Positions 27,026 through 34,782 of a stretch of DNA of 64,000 nt are shown here, piece after piece. The position numbers and the translations under genes are program-made. Source of the DNA: Microbacterium endophyticum. GTDB taxonomy: Bacteria; Actinomycetota; Actinomycetes; Actinomycetales; Microbacteriaceae. The stretch spans positions 248,001-312,000 of the forward strand of contig NZ_CP049255.1 in assembly GCF_011047135.1 (NCBI RefSeq), read 5' to 3'. The notes beneath the pieces are model-generated. The model was not told where the DNA came from and made no database searches. It was given only the letters and a program-made list of their open reading frames with translations. Each line of letters begins with the position of its first letter. The first letter of the stretch is position 1.

Positions 27026-28582
27026 CTATCCGTGTTCTTGGAGCGCGAGTACGATATCTGCCACTCGATCGTTGATGGCGAAGACACCGGGAATGTCATC
27101 GACGGTCGTCGAATTGAAGATGACCGTGAACGCGAGCTCACGATCGTCGACTGTGGTGATGTAACCGGAGTACGCGCGCGCCAGATAAAGAAGCTGCTGT
27201 GTTGTCGGGTATCCGAGAATACGGGTTCCTGTCTTGGCGTGAATCTTGCCGACCGCGTCGGTGCCTTCTCCGAGGGAGGTCAACGAGCCGTCGACGCCGG
27301 AGATCGGCTGAAGATCGACAAACGTGTCACCCCATGTCTTATCCAGAGCTCCGATGAGAAAGTCGACATGTGCTTGGGCGCTCGTGCGATTCTCATCGAT
27401 GCTGCCCGCCGGATCGAACAGCTTGATGGCTGCTTCTGAGCTGCCCACATCGCCTGCCACGCTGAGCACCGCGGTCACGCCATCGACGCAGTCACGGCTC
27501 CCCTCGGATACTGCGATGAGACAGGCAAGGAGATCGGCGCCACGGTTGTAGCTGATTTTTTGGACGACGCGAGCAAACTCGCTCAGCGGGGCCGATGTCC
27601 ACTCGGCGAGAGGTTCGCCCGCAGAGGAGGTTTCTCGTCCCGCAGGGTATTCGCCGCTGTCGCCGAGAACTGTGATTCCTTCGTCCTCCAAAACCTCAAC
27701 GAACGCAGCTGCTGTGAAAGCGACCGGATCTGAAACTCTGGTGTTTCGCACGGAAACGTCAGAATCTATGCCGATCGTTCCACTCGCGGTGACTGTCATA
27801 TCCACCATCGATACATCGATATCGACCTGATCTCCTTCGATCACCTCCACGTTATTGATCACTCGGAGCACGTCGAGGTCGGGGACGACGCGCATGGTGG
27901 GGGTGTCGCCCACGGTGCGGGGAGTGAATTCGAGATCTACCACGTTCTCGTTCAACCAAATCGAGTCGATTCGGTCGTCGGGCCACTCGTTCATCGTGTT
28001 GAAATACTGATTATCGACGTAGACGTTCCCCGACACGGATGTCACTCCAGAGTCGCGAAGATCGCCAGCGAGTGAGCGCAATGCGCTCAGAGGATCGCCC
28101 GAGTTGAGTTCGACAGGCAACAGTCCAGAGTTCGCCTCATTGTGGTCGAATGATGTGATTTCGAGCGTGCCATCAGAGAGGTCACGCAATCCGAAGCTGA
28201 AGTCACCCCTTCCCGCCAATACGAGATCCCCCTTCAGCGCGCCCTCAACGACACTTCCGGTTGCGTACACCGGAGTCGTGACGACAGAATTCTCGCCGAG
28301 CAGATCGAGAGCGGCGGCAGTTGTGAAGGACTTCTGGATCGATCCGGGAACAAACGGGACTGTGGAGTTGAGCTCATAGACCGTTTCGCCAGTCTCGATA
28401 TCGACGGCAAGAATGCCCCACCCGCCCCCAGCGAACATCGGATCTTCAGTGACATCCTCGATCGCGGATTGCAATTCGCCGTCATCTGACCCCGTGCAGC
28501 CCGCGAGCATGACGGCGCTGAGAAGAAGGGCGATCGCCGGAGAGAACCGTGGCAAAGGTGGAGCAGCAGCGTTTCGTCTCAT
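27026..28582 (-). CDS. dacB: D-alanyl-D-alanine carboxypeptidase/endopeptidase lipoprotein (PBP4/DacB-like, S13)
   Basis: A 518-residue penicillin-binding protein. It has a lipoprotein signal with lipidated C29 (MLAGC), the active serine in SIQK (S81-K84), SYN in KISYNRGAD and KTG in HAKTGT near 440. The large insert of about 180 residues between SIQK and SYN is characteristic of peptidase family S13. It trims peptidoglycan stem peptides outside the cell membrane. The start at 28582 is chosen over an upstream one because it gives the normal short basic head of a signal peptide. Lipid anchoring is common among actinobacterial members. Confidence 0.9.
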   Translation of the reverse strand: MRRNAAAPPLPRFSPAIALLLSAVMLAGCTGSDDGELQSAIEDVTEDPMFAGGGWGILAVDIETGETVYELNSTVPFVPGSIQKSFTTAAALDLLGENSVVTTPVYATGSVVEGALKGDLVLAGRGDFSFGLRDLSDGTLEITSFDHNEANSGLLPVELNSGDPLSALRSLAGDLRDSGVTSVSGNVYVDNQYFNTMNEWPDDRIDSIWLNENVVDLEFTPRTVGDTPTMRVVPDLDVLRVINNVEVIEGDQVDIDVSMVDMTVTASGTIGIDSDVSVRNTRVSDPVAFTAAAFVEVLEDEGITVLGDSGEYPAGRETSSAGEPLAEWTSAPLSEFARVVQKISYNRGADLLACLIAVSEGSRDCVDGVTAVLSVAGDVGSSEAAIKLFDPAGSIDENRTSAQAHVDFLIGALDKTWGDTFVDLQPISGVDGSLTSLGEGTDAVGKIHAKTGTRILGYPTTQQLLYLARAYSGYITTVDDRELAFTVIFNSTTVDDIPGVFAINDRVADIVLALQEHG

Positions 28583-28671
28583 TGCGGCCCCCTCGGCGCG
28601 GTCGGCGTCCATTCAGTCAATCGCACCAGCGATACAACACCAAATGCGCAGCACATGCTCGGATCTTTCGG

Positions 28672-28690
28672 ACGCATAGGTAACGCATAG
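28672..28690. repeat. Direct repeat ACGCATAG with 11-base period
   Basis: ACGCATAG occurs at 28672-28679 and 28683-28690 in the 179-base gap between the divergent dacB and dioxygenase genes. The second copy sits in GTAACGCATAGCG, which resembles the core of the TetR operator at 30547-30562 (12 of 16 positions). It may be a regulatory site. Confidence 0.4.
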
Positions 28691-28761
28691 CGAACAGAAA
28701 GCTCACGGAAAGTCGAGGGGGCCATGCTCGGGTCATCGCAAACAAACTTCAGGAGACGAGT

Positions 28762-29715
28762 ATGACCCGCATCCCCGAGCCCACGCAGACTCCAGACGGC
28801 CCGCAGTACGAGGGGCGACCTCTTGTTCGAGTCGAGGATGAGGTGGTCGATCAAGGCGCGGGCTTCGACATTCGAACCCTGATCAGCCGGCGTGGAGTGC
28901 TGAGCTTGGTCGGCATCGGTTTGGGGGCGGCAACCCTCGCTGCGTGCGCTCCCGCCTCATCTGCCGGTTCCACCTCCACGAAAACTCCGAGCGCCACGAA
29001 GAGCCCCACCCCTGCCGCATCGGCATCCGTCGCGGTTCCGGCGGGAGAAATCCCCGACGAGACGGCGGGGCCCTACCCCGGTGACGGTTCGAATGGTGTC
29101 GACGTTCTGACGGATTCGGGCATCATCCGCAGCGACATCCGCTCGAGCATCGACGCCGGTGCAACTGCTGCGGGCGTGACCATGGCGTTGAGCCTGACGA
29201 TTCTCGACGCGGCGAACAACAACGCGCCGTTCGAAAACGTGGCGGTATACGTCTGGCACTGCGATGCGCAAGGCCGGTATTCGATGTACTCCAGCGGTAT
29301 CGAGGGCGAGACGTACTTGCGCGGCGTGCAGGTCGCGGACTCACATGGCACCGTCACCTTCACATCCATTTTCCCCGCGTGTTACTCGGGTCGGTGGCCC
29401 CATATTCACTTCGAGGTATACCCCGCTGTGAGTGACATCGCTGACTCCTCGAATGCGATCGCGACCTCGCAGATCGCGCTTCCCGAGAACGCGTGCGACA
29501 GTGTCTACGCGCTCGCCGACTACTCCGGCTCATCCACGAACCTCTCGCAAGTCTCCCTGACCAGCGACAACGTCTTCAGCGACGATGGCGGTGCGCTTCA
29601 ACTTGCGACAGTCACGGGCGACACGACATCCGGCTATTCGGTTTCACTCACCGCGCTCGTCGACACGTCGACGACACCGAGTGCTGGATCGGCCTCTTCC
29701 GGCGGAAATCGCTGA
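28762..29715 (+). CDS. Exported intradiol ring-cleavage dioxygenase-like lipoprotein
   Basis: A 317-residue protein with an unusually long N-terminal region, a twin-arginine pair (R43-R44, SRRGVLSLVG) and a lipidation cysteine C62, then a Ser/Thr/Pro linker and an intradiol dioxygenase fold. The four iron ligands are conserved: Y174 (AQGRYSMY), Y209 (ACYSG) and H215/H217 (PHIHF). Cytoplasmic members cleave catechols between the hydroxyls; exported versions are found in actinobacteria but their natural substrate is unclear. AGGAG precedes the ATG. Cofactor loading before Tat export fits an iron enzyme. Confidence 0.88.
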   Translation: MTRIPEPTQTPDGPQYEGRPLVRVEDEVVDQGAGFDIRTLISRRGVLSLVGIGLGAATLAACAPASSAGSTSTKTPSATKSPTPAASASVAVPAGEIPDETAGPYPGDGSNGVDVLTDSGIIRSDIRSSIDAGATAAGVTMALSLTILDAANNNAPFENVAVYVWHCDAQGRYSMYSSGIEGETYLRGVQVADSHGTVTFTSIFPACYSGRWPHIHFEVYPAVSDIADSSNAIATSQIALPENACDSVYALADYSGSSTNLSQVSLTSDNVFSDDGGALQLATVTGDTTSGYSVSLTALVDTSTTPSAGSASSGGNR

Positions 29716-29749
29716 GAGAGCCGCTCTTCAGTCATTGGAGAAATACCCA

Positions 29750-29890
29750 ATGTTCCGGGACCTCAGCGGCTGGCACGCACTCATCGTGCTCGATGTTGTC
29801 CGCCATTCCACGGCGGACTCGCCACGCCACGCCACGCCAGCGGAATTCACAGCGCGGGATGTCTTCGACCTCACGCTGAAAATCGGGTGA
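29750..29890 (+). pseudogene. TatA-like N-terminal remnant
   Basis: A 46-residue reading frame starts MFRDLSGWHALIVLDVV, which is strikingly like the start of actinobacterial TatA proteins (a short lead, Gly-Trp-His, then the membrane helix). The helix is then broken by charged residues (D15, R18, H19) and the family's LLLFGPKKLP hinge and amphipathic helix are missing. GGAG lies 9 bases before the ATG. I read it as a decayed or rearranged tatA copy. A small functional peptide cannot be excluded. It sits directly behind a Tat-exported dioxygenase. Confidence 0.45.
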
Positions 29891-29892
29891 TG

Positions 29893-30534
29893 CTATTGAT
29901 GCTGATTGCTCTTCATCAGTGCTGCGAGACCTTCGGTCAGCACGGTGATGCCGCCACCGAATCTCGCCGAACTACCGCGATATTCATTAAAGAGCGCGGC
30001 CGTCCCGCGCGGCTCGGCCGAGCGCGGCGATGCGGCAGCTGCGCGCCCCAGCGCGACGGCGACATAGCCCGTCACGAAATCGTGGACCGCTGCGTATCCC
30101 CACACTGCTTGTTCCTCGGTGAGACCGGCGGCCTCAAGAGAGGCCACGATGTTTCTCACGAGCGCTTCGGCGCCTGGTCCATCGAGAGCGGACTGCCGAT
30201 GCGCCTCGAGCACGAATGGGTGCTCGAAAAGCAGGTCACGAAGTCTCAGTGCGAACACCTCCACGAGCGCGCGCCAGTCGTCTTCCGGCCACTGAGTGTC
30301 AGCAAGGGCAAGACCTACCCATTCGCTCACCAGGGACGAGCGCAAGGATTCGCTGCCACCGACCGTCCGGTGAATCGTCATCGATGACACGCCGAGCGCC
30401 TCCCCCACGGCGCGCAAAGTGACCGAACTCAAACCGCCGTCACGCGCCAGGCGCGAAGCTGCAGCGACAATTTCGGAACGTGACACCGAACGAGGACGAC
30501 CTCGAGGCGCTTTTTGAAGCTTGTCAAACGACAC
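29893..30534 (-). CDS. TetR-family transcriptional regulator
   Basis: A 213-residue regulator. The helix-turn-helix is at about 20-63 (SEIVAAASRLARDGGLSSVT, LRAVGEALGVSSMTIHR), and the ligand-binding half is of the TetR_C type with LLFEHPFVLEAH. It is divergent from a carboxylesterase gene, and a perfect 16-base inverted repeat lies 13 bases before its GTG start, so it probably represses itself and the esterase until an inducer binds. The inducer may be an ester or its product; this is inference. Confidence 0.88.
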   Translation of the reverse strand: MSFDKLQKAPRGRPRSVSRSEIVAAASRLARDGGLSSVTLRAVGEALGVSSMTIHRTVGGSESLRSSLVSEWVGLALADTQWPEDDWRALVEVFALRLRDLLFEHPFVLEAHRQSALDGPGAEALVRNIVASLEAAGLTEEQAVWGYAAVHDFVTGYVAVALGRAAAASPRSAEPRGTAALFNEYRGSSARFGGGITVLTEGLAALMKSNQHQ

Positions 30535-30546
30535 GAAATCAGAATA

Positions 30547-30562
30547 ACGTTACGCATAACGT
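30547..30562. promoter_or_regulatory. TetR operator, perfect inverted repeat
   Basis: ACGTTA-CGCA-TAACGT is a perfect 6+4+6 inverted repeat between the divergent TetR and carboxylesterase genes, the expected site for autoregulation. Confidence 0.75.
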
Positions 30563-30638
30563 AAATACCAGAGCTCACATCCCGGCTGATGTTTCGGTTC
30601 TCACCTCACGTTCTGTGAGCGGCGGAAGGTTAATCATC

Positions 30639-32054
30639 ATGAATCATCAGACCGCTGACGTCACCATCTCAACGGGCACGATCCGCGGGGTCACCGAGGG
30701 CGCAATCGCACGGTATTTGGGCATTCCCTACGCCGAACCGCCTGTCGGTGAGCGAAGATTCGCGGCTCCCGTCGCACGCAAGCCATGGCAGGGCGTGCGG
30801 GAAGCGACAGAATTCGGCCCCACCGCCTCACAGAGCGCATATCAGGGAGCCCTCGCGACGCTCCTCGCGAGCGTTTCGATTCCCGGAGACGATGTACTGA
30901 CTCTAAATGTCTGGGCGCCGGTTAACGCGAAGAGTGCCCCCGTCGTGGTGTGGATTCATGGCGGAGCACTCGAACGCGGCGCAGCAGCGCTGCCCAGCTA
31001 CGACGGCACAGCTTTTGCCCGAGACGGCGTTGTCTTCGTCTCAATAAACTATCGTCTCGGCGCTGAAGGCTTCTCCGTACTCGAAGGAGCTCCCCGGAAT
31101 ATCGGACTGTTGGACGCGGGGGCCGCACTCACGTGGGTGCGAAGAGAAATCGCAGCGTTCGGTGGGGACCCCTCGCGAATCACGCTCATGGGAGAGTCCG
31201 CCGGGGGAACCCTTGTTGCAGCGCTCTTAGCGCGCCGCTCTACTCGATCACTCGTCGCTCGCGCCATCATCGAATCAGGCCCGCTCGAGGTCTCGACGAC
31301 CAAGAAGGCTGCGCGCGCGACAACGGCGCTGGCGAAAAAACTCGGAATCCCAGCCACGCGCGAAGCTTTCCTCGCGGTGTCGGCGGAAGAACTCGTCCAG
31401 GCTCGAATCGAGATCACGCGGGGTGGAACGCTATTGAGCGGCACGGCCGGATTTGCCCTGACTACTGATCCCGACACGTTACCGCTGTCCCCTCACACTG
31501 TTCTGCCGCACATAGATACTCCGCTGCTCATCGGCACCAATACCGACGAATATCGCCTGTGGCTCACGCCCGAGGCCATTGCCGATATTGGAGCGTTCAA
31601 AGCGTCTGCCGCGCGTCTTGCACTCAAGATTCCCTACAAAGCGGCGGCCGCTGCAAAGTCTGCGTGGGTCGGTTCTTCGCATGGTGAGGTGCTTGGGCAA
31701 CTTCTCACCGACAAAGTTCTGCGTGGGCCTGCCACAACGGTTGCTGGCGTCAAATCATCGTCCACGTTCATGTACGAATTCGCGTGGCAAAGCCCCGTCC
31801 GCGGGCTCGGCGCAGCACATGCGCTAGAAATCGGTTTCATCTTTGACACCCTTGATGCCTCGGACTCCATATCGCTAGTTGGCGAGAACGCCCCACAGCT
31901 TCTTGCGAATGAAATGCATCGCTCCTGGGTCGCGTTCATCACTGGTGGCGATCCTGGCTGGCCTGCGTATCGCCCGCAACGGCTCACGCGCGTGTTCGAT
32001 GCGGCATCAGTCACGCGCCCGCAGCGACGCACAGCGATAGTGGATGCGCTGTAG
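30639..32054 (+). CDS. Type B carboxylesterase
   Basis: An alpha/beta hydrolase of 471 residues. The type B signature is present: the N-terminal YLGIPYAEPPVGERRF, the oxyanion hole VVWIHGGAL and the nucleophile GESAGG with Ser near 186; the acid and histidine are expected near 310 and 395 (AAHALEIGFIFD). It hydrolyses carboxylic esters of small or aromatic alcohols. No signal peptide, so it is cytoplasmic. GGAAGG lies 9 bases before the ATG at 30639; the longer upstream frame overlaps the TetR gene and is rejected. It is probably controlled by the divergent TetR protein. Confidence 0.9.
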   Translation: MNHQTADVTISTGTIRGVTEGAIARYLGIPYAEPPVGERRFAAPVARKPWQGVREATEFGPTASQSAYQGALATLLASVSIPGDDVLTLNVWAPVNAKSAPVVVWIHGGALERGAAALPSYDGTAFARDGVVFVSINYRLGAEGFSVLEGAPRNIGLLDAGAALTWVRREIAAFGGDPSRITLMGESAGGTLVAALLARRSTRSLVARAIIESGPLEVSTTKKAARATTALAKKLGIPATREAFLAVSAEELVQARIEITRGGTLLSGTAGFALTTDPDTLPLSPHTVLPHIDTPLLIGTNTDEYRLWLTPEAIADIGAFKASAARLALKIPYKAAAAAKSAWVGSSHGEVLGQLLTDKVLRGPATTVAGVKSSSTFMYEFAWQSPVRGLGAAHALEIGFIFDTLDASDSISLVGENAPQLLANEMHRSWVAFITGGDPGWPAYRPQRLTRVFDAASVTRPQRRTAIVDAL

Positions 32055-32082
32055 CTGGCTGCGCTTCGGTCTCGAGTCGCGC

Positions 32083-32517
32083 TCACGAGCCTTGAGACGT
32101 TCGATCAACGACCGCAATCCACACATTGCGGCCGCTCTCGCGGCGATAGTCCATCGACCGCGCCACCATATCGATGAGCACCAATCCCCGACCGCTTTCG
32201 GCGGTTTCGTCCGGCATCGTTCCCGAACCGGTCTTAGTGCTCACCGGGACACCCGTGTCGCTCGTTCGAAGAAGTAGCTCAGAGATACCCACTGTCACTG
32301 ACACGTGGCAGAGAACAGCTCTTCTCGGATTGTTCTGGATGATATTGCTGACGAGTTCGCTCAACACGAGCTCCATCGCCATTCGATCCGTGGCAACGAC
32401 GTCGCCGTGGTGCTCCCAGACAGTCTGGATGAAGTCGTGCGCATCTTCAACGCTGTCGGGTGGGCAGCGAATATCGGCGCTGTACTCAGCCGGAGAAGGC
32501 GGTCTCAGCGTGTTCAT
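32083..32517 (-). CDS. RsbW-like serine kinase / anti-sigma-type ATPase
   Basis: A GHKL-fold protein of 144 residues. The N box is ELVSNIIQN (E54, N58), the G1 box is SDTGVPV (D87, G89) and the G2 box is SGRGLVLIDMV (G109-G111). Such kinases phosphorylate a STAS antagonist and bind a sigma factor or other target. Its start lies 32 bases inside the STAS gene, so the two are translationally coupled. It is the last gene of the operon. No sigma-factor gene is adjacent, so its bound target is unknown; the co-encoded glycosyltransferase is a candidate. Confidence 0.87.
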   Translation of the reverse strand: MNTLRPPSPAEYSADIRCPPDSVEDAHDFIQTVWEHHGDVVATDRMAMELVLSELVSNIIQNNPRRAVLCHVSVTVGISELLLRTSDTGVPVSTKTGSGTMPDETAESGRGLVLIDMVARSMDYRRESGRNVWIAVVDRTSQGS

Positions 32518-32821
32518 AAGGCTTGAGGATCTTGTCGACATTGGAAAGCCGAAGCACCATCATTACTTGCTCGGCGGGCTCAGCGATCCGAAGGTCGCCC
32601 CCCGCTTCTCGAGAAGTTTTGAGTGCGCCAATCAGCGCGCCGAGCCCGGAAGAGTCCATAAAGGTGATCTGCGAGAGCTCGACCACAACCTTCGCGCGAC
32701 CGCGCCCTACCGCAGCGGATACCGCTTCGCGTAGTTCCGGCGCCGTTACCATGTTCAATCGGCCTGTGCCGCGGATGATAGCGACGTCAGCGCCGTGGTC
32801 ATCAGTGTGAAACGCGGTCAT
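32486..32821 (-). CDS. STAS-domain anti-anti-sigma-like protein (RsbV/SpoIIAA type)
   Basis: A single-domain STAS protein of 111 residues. The phosphorylation loop is FMDSSGLGAL with S57 or S58 as the acceptor. Unphosphorylated, such proteins bind the kinase and release its partner; the phosphatase encoded two genes upstream would reset it. The start ATG overlaps the glycosyltransferase stop by 4 bases, and the 3' end overlaps the kinase gene by 32 bases. A longer ORF is rejected because the family begins at this methionine. Confidence 0.9.
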   Translation of the reverse strand: MTAFHTDDHGADVAIIRGTGRLNMVTAPELREAVSAAVGRGRAKVVVELSQITFMDSSGLGALIGALKTSREAGGDLRIAEPAEQVMMVLRLSNVDKILKPYEHAETAFSG

Positions 32822-34782
32822 TTTCTCTCCTTGTGCTCCTGATATCCCCGATATCGAACTGCGCCGATCAAAACGCTGAATGCGAGGAAGTCGTATATCA
32901 CCCACACCACATTCACTATGGTGCCAACCGGTTCATCCCCGAGGATCACTAGCCGGAAGATACCAATCACAATAGCTATCAAAAGGACTACGACGGTGAT
33001 GATCTGTATCCGGATGCGCCGCAGCTGCAACCCATGCGCTATCTTCCCGTCCTTTGGGGTGACCGCAAATCCAAGTGCTCGACCGAAGGTAACGTTTGCT
33101 GCCGCGCTCACGCACGCCTGAATCCACAGCGGAAAAAGGGCAAGTGTGTACTGCTGCCCGCGCCAGGTGGGCAGACCGTGCGAGGCGACGAGAAAGAGCA
33201 GCTGGTTCGCGGCGAGGAAGGGAAGGAAGTGCCAGAAGAACTCTGCGGCGAAGCTCTGCACCGGCAGTATGCCAGCGGTGAGAAATATCACCGGAGCAGC
33301 CAGATAGATCACCGAGGTGAACCCCGAGATGTAGCTCCACATCGTCGAGAAGTACATCAATCGCTGCGATACCGTAAGCCCTTTTCTGAAGAGTGGATTC
33401 TCAGCAAGAAAAACCTGCATTGTTCCTTGCGCCCAGCGAAGACGCTGAGTCAGCATCGTGCCCAGATCCTCCGGAGCAAGTCCGTCGGCCAAAAGCTCAT
33501 TGTGGAATACGCTCTCCCAACCGAGCGCGTGCAACCGCATCGACGTTGACATGTCCTCCGTGACTGAGTTCGTCGCAAGCGGAAGAATCACCTGGGCCTC
33601 GCCGGGCCGGTTGACGTCGATGTCGCGAAGCGTACTTTGTACCGATTCCAGAGCATTCAGTGGCGAAAGTTCACCACTGGAAAGTCGTGTGACTGCGTCG
33701 TCGCGCCCGCCCGAAAAAACAGCCAGGTCATCCGCGCTCAATCCAAGAGATGCAAGATCTTCGGTCATCTTCGCCATGTCATTCGCCACGACAAGGCGGG
33801 CGGCCGTAGCCACCCTCTGGTGGAGTGTGTAGGTGACTTCGCCGTACGACTCTCCCCTCGCCAGCTGCCGGCGCGCAGTTCGGATTGCACCGGCCGTCTC
33901 TGCGAGAACGACAGCTACCTCGGGAGAACTGGGTCTACGTCGCTCCCGCTGAAGTATCGATGCCGCACGACCTAGCGCCGTGAGCACCGCATCCTCCGTG
34001 GCGCTGACGTAGCCGAGGATTCCGAGCTGCATCAGCGGCTCCCGACGAAGAACAGCGTTCGACCCGCAGAAGAAAGCCGCGTTCCACCCGTCTTTACCCT
34101 CCTGGATTGGGCCATAGAACAGCGGCGCTTGACTGCCAAGCGGATCGCCCTGTGGGACATTCATAAAAATCTGCGGAGTCTGAACCAGAGCGACTTTCTC
34201 GTCACGAAAGTATCCGAGAGTGCTGTCGAGAATGCCAGGGCGCGGGATCATATCGGCATCCAGCACGAGAATGAACTCGCCGTCGGTCTGCATCAAGGCG
34301 TTGTTGAGGTTGCCAGCTTTCGCGTGGCGGGGCTTACCGTTCCATTCTTTGCCGCGAGTGATGTATCCCACGCCAAGGTTTTCAGCTTCCATCCGCAGTT
34401 CACTTCGCGCGCCGTCGTCGAGTATCCATGTCTTGTGGGGATAGGTGATCTTTTGCGCAGCACGCGCTGTCTTCATTACAAGGTCGATTGGCTCGTTGTA
34501 CGTGGCGATGAAAACATCTACTGTGACGTCGTCAAGAGGCGGTGGCGCGGCGCCACGCCGACGGGAACGCCACATCGTAAAACCGAACAGGAAGAGGTCG
34601 ACAACACTGTATGTTTCGGCGAGGACAAGAGGTACTCCTATCCACCAGTTTTGCCAATTCACCGAATACAGCCATCGCCAGCTGACGTAATTGATCCCCA
34701 GGATCACCGCGCCGACGATGACGACGCGTAAGAGCCAGAGCCGCGGCGCGTCGCTTGGCTTGAGGTTGTCGTTGCGATTCAT
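32818..34782 (-). CDS. Cellulose-synthase-like processive glycosyltransferase (GT2) with internal insert
   Basis: A membrane glycosyltransferase of 654 residues. Two helices (about 14-33, 48-70) precede a GT-A domain with FIATYNEP (91-98), DDG (122-124), the metal-binding DAD (175-177), TED (408-410) and the product-channel motif QRLRW (446-450); about five or six helices follow. All catalytic motifs of BcsA-type synthases are intact but there is no PilZ domain. A helical, Arg/Ala-rich segment of about 140 residues (252-400) sits between SNAVLRRE and TED, where close relatives have only a few residues. It probably makes and exports a beta-glucan or similar polymer. The overlaps with both neighbours are 4 bases each. 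Confidence 0.88.
   Translation of the reverse strand: MNRNDNLKPSDAPRLWLLRVVIVGAVILGINYVSWRWLYSVNWQNWWIGVPLVLAETYSVVDLFLFGFTMWRSRRRGAAPPPLDDVTVDVFIATYNEPIDLVMKTARAAQKITYPHKTWILDDGARSELRMEAENLGVGYITRGKEWNGKPRHAKAGNLNNALMQTDGEFILVLDADMIPRPGILDSTLGYFRDEKVALVQTPQIFMNVPQGDPLGSQAPLFYGPIQEGKDGWNAAFFCGSNAVLRREPLMQLGILGYVSATEDAVLTALGRAASILQRERRRPSSPEVAVVLAETAGAIRTARRQLARGESYGEVTYTLHQRVATAARLVVANDMAKMTEDLASLGLSADDLAVFSGGRDDAVTRLSSGELSPLNALESVQSTLRDIDVNRPGEAQVILPLATNSVTEDMSTSMRLHALGWESVFHNELLADGLAPEDLGTMLTQRLRWAQGTMQVFLAENPLFRKGLTVSQRLMYFSTMWSYISGFTSVIYLAAPVIFLTAGILPVQSFAAEFFWHFLPFLAANQLLFLVASHGLPTWRGQQYTLALFPLWIQACVSAAANVTFGRALGFAVTPKDGKIAHGLQLRRIRIQIITVVVLLIAIVIGIFRLVILGDEPVGTIVNVVWVIYDFLAFSVLIGAVRYRGYQEHKERK

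Noticed and set aside
34129..34731. 200-residue plus-strand frame inside the glycosyltransferase gene
   Set aside because: It is antisense to well-conserved catalytic motifs and has no recognisable fold or start signal.
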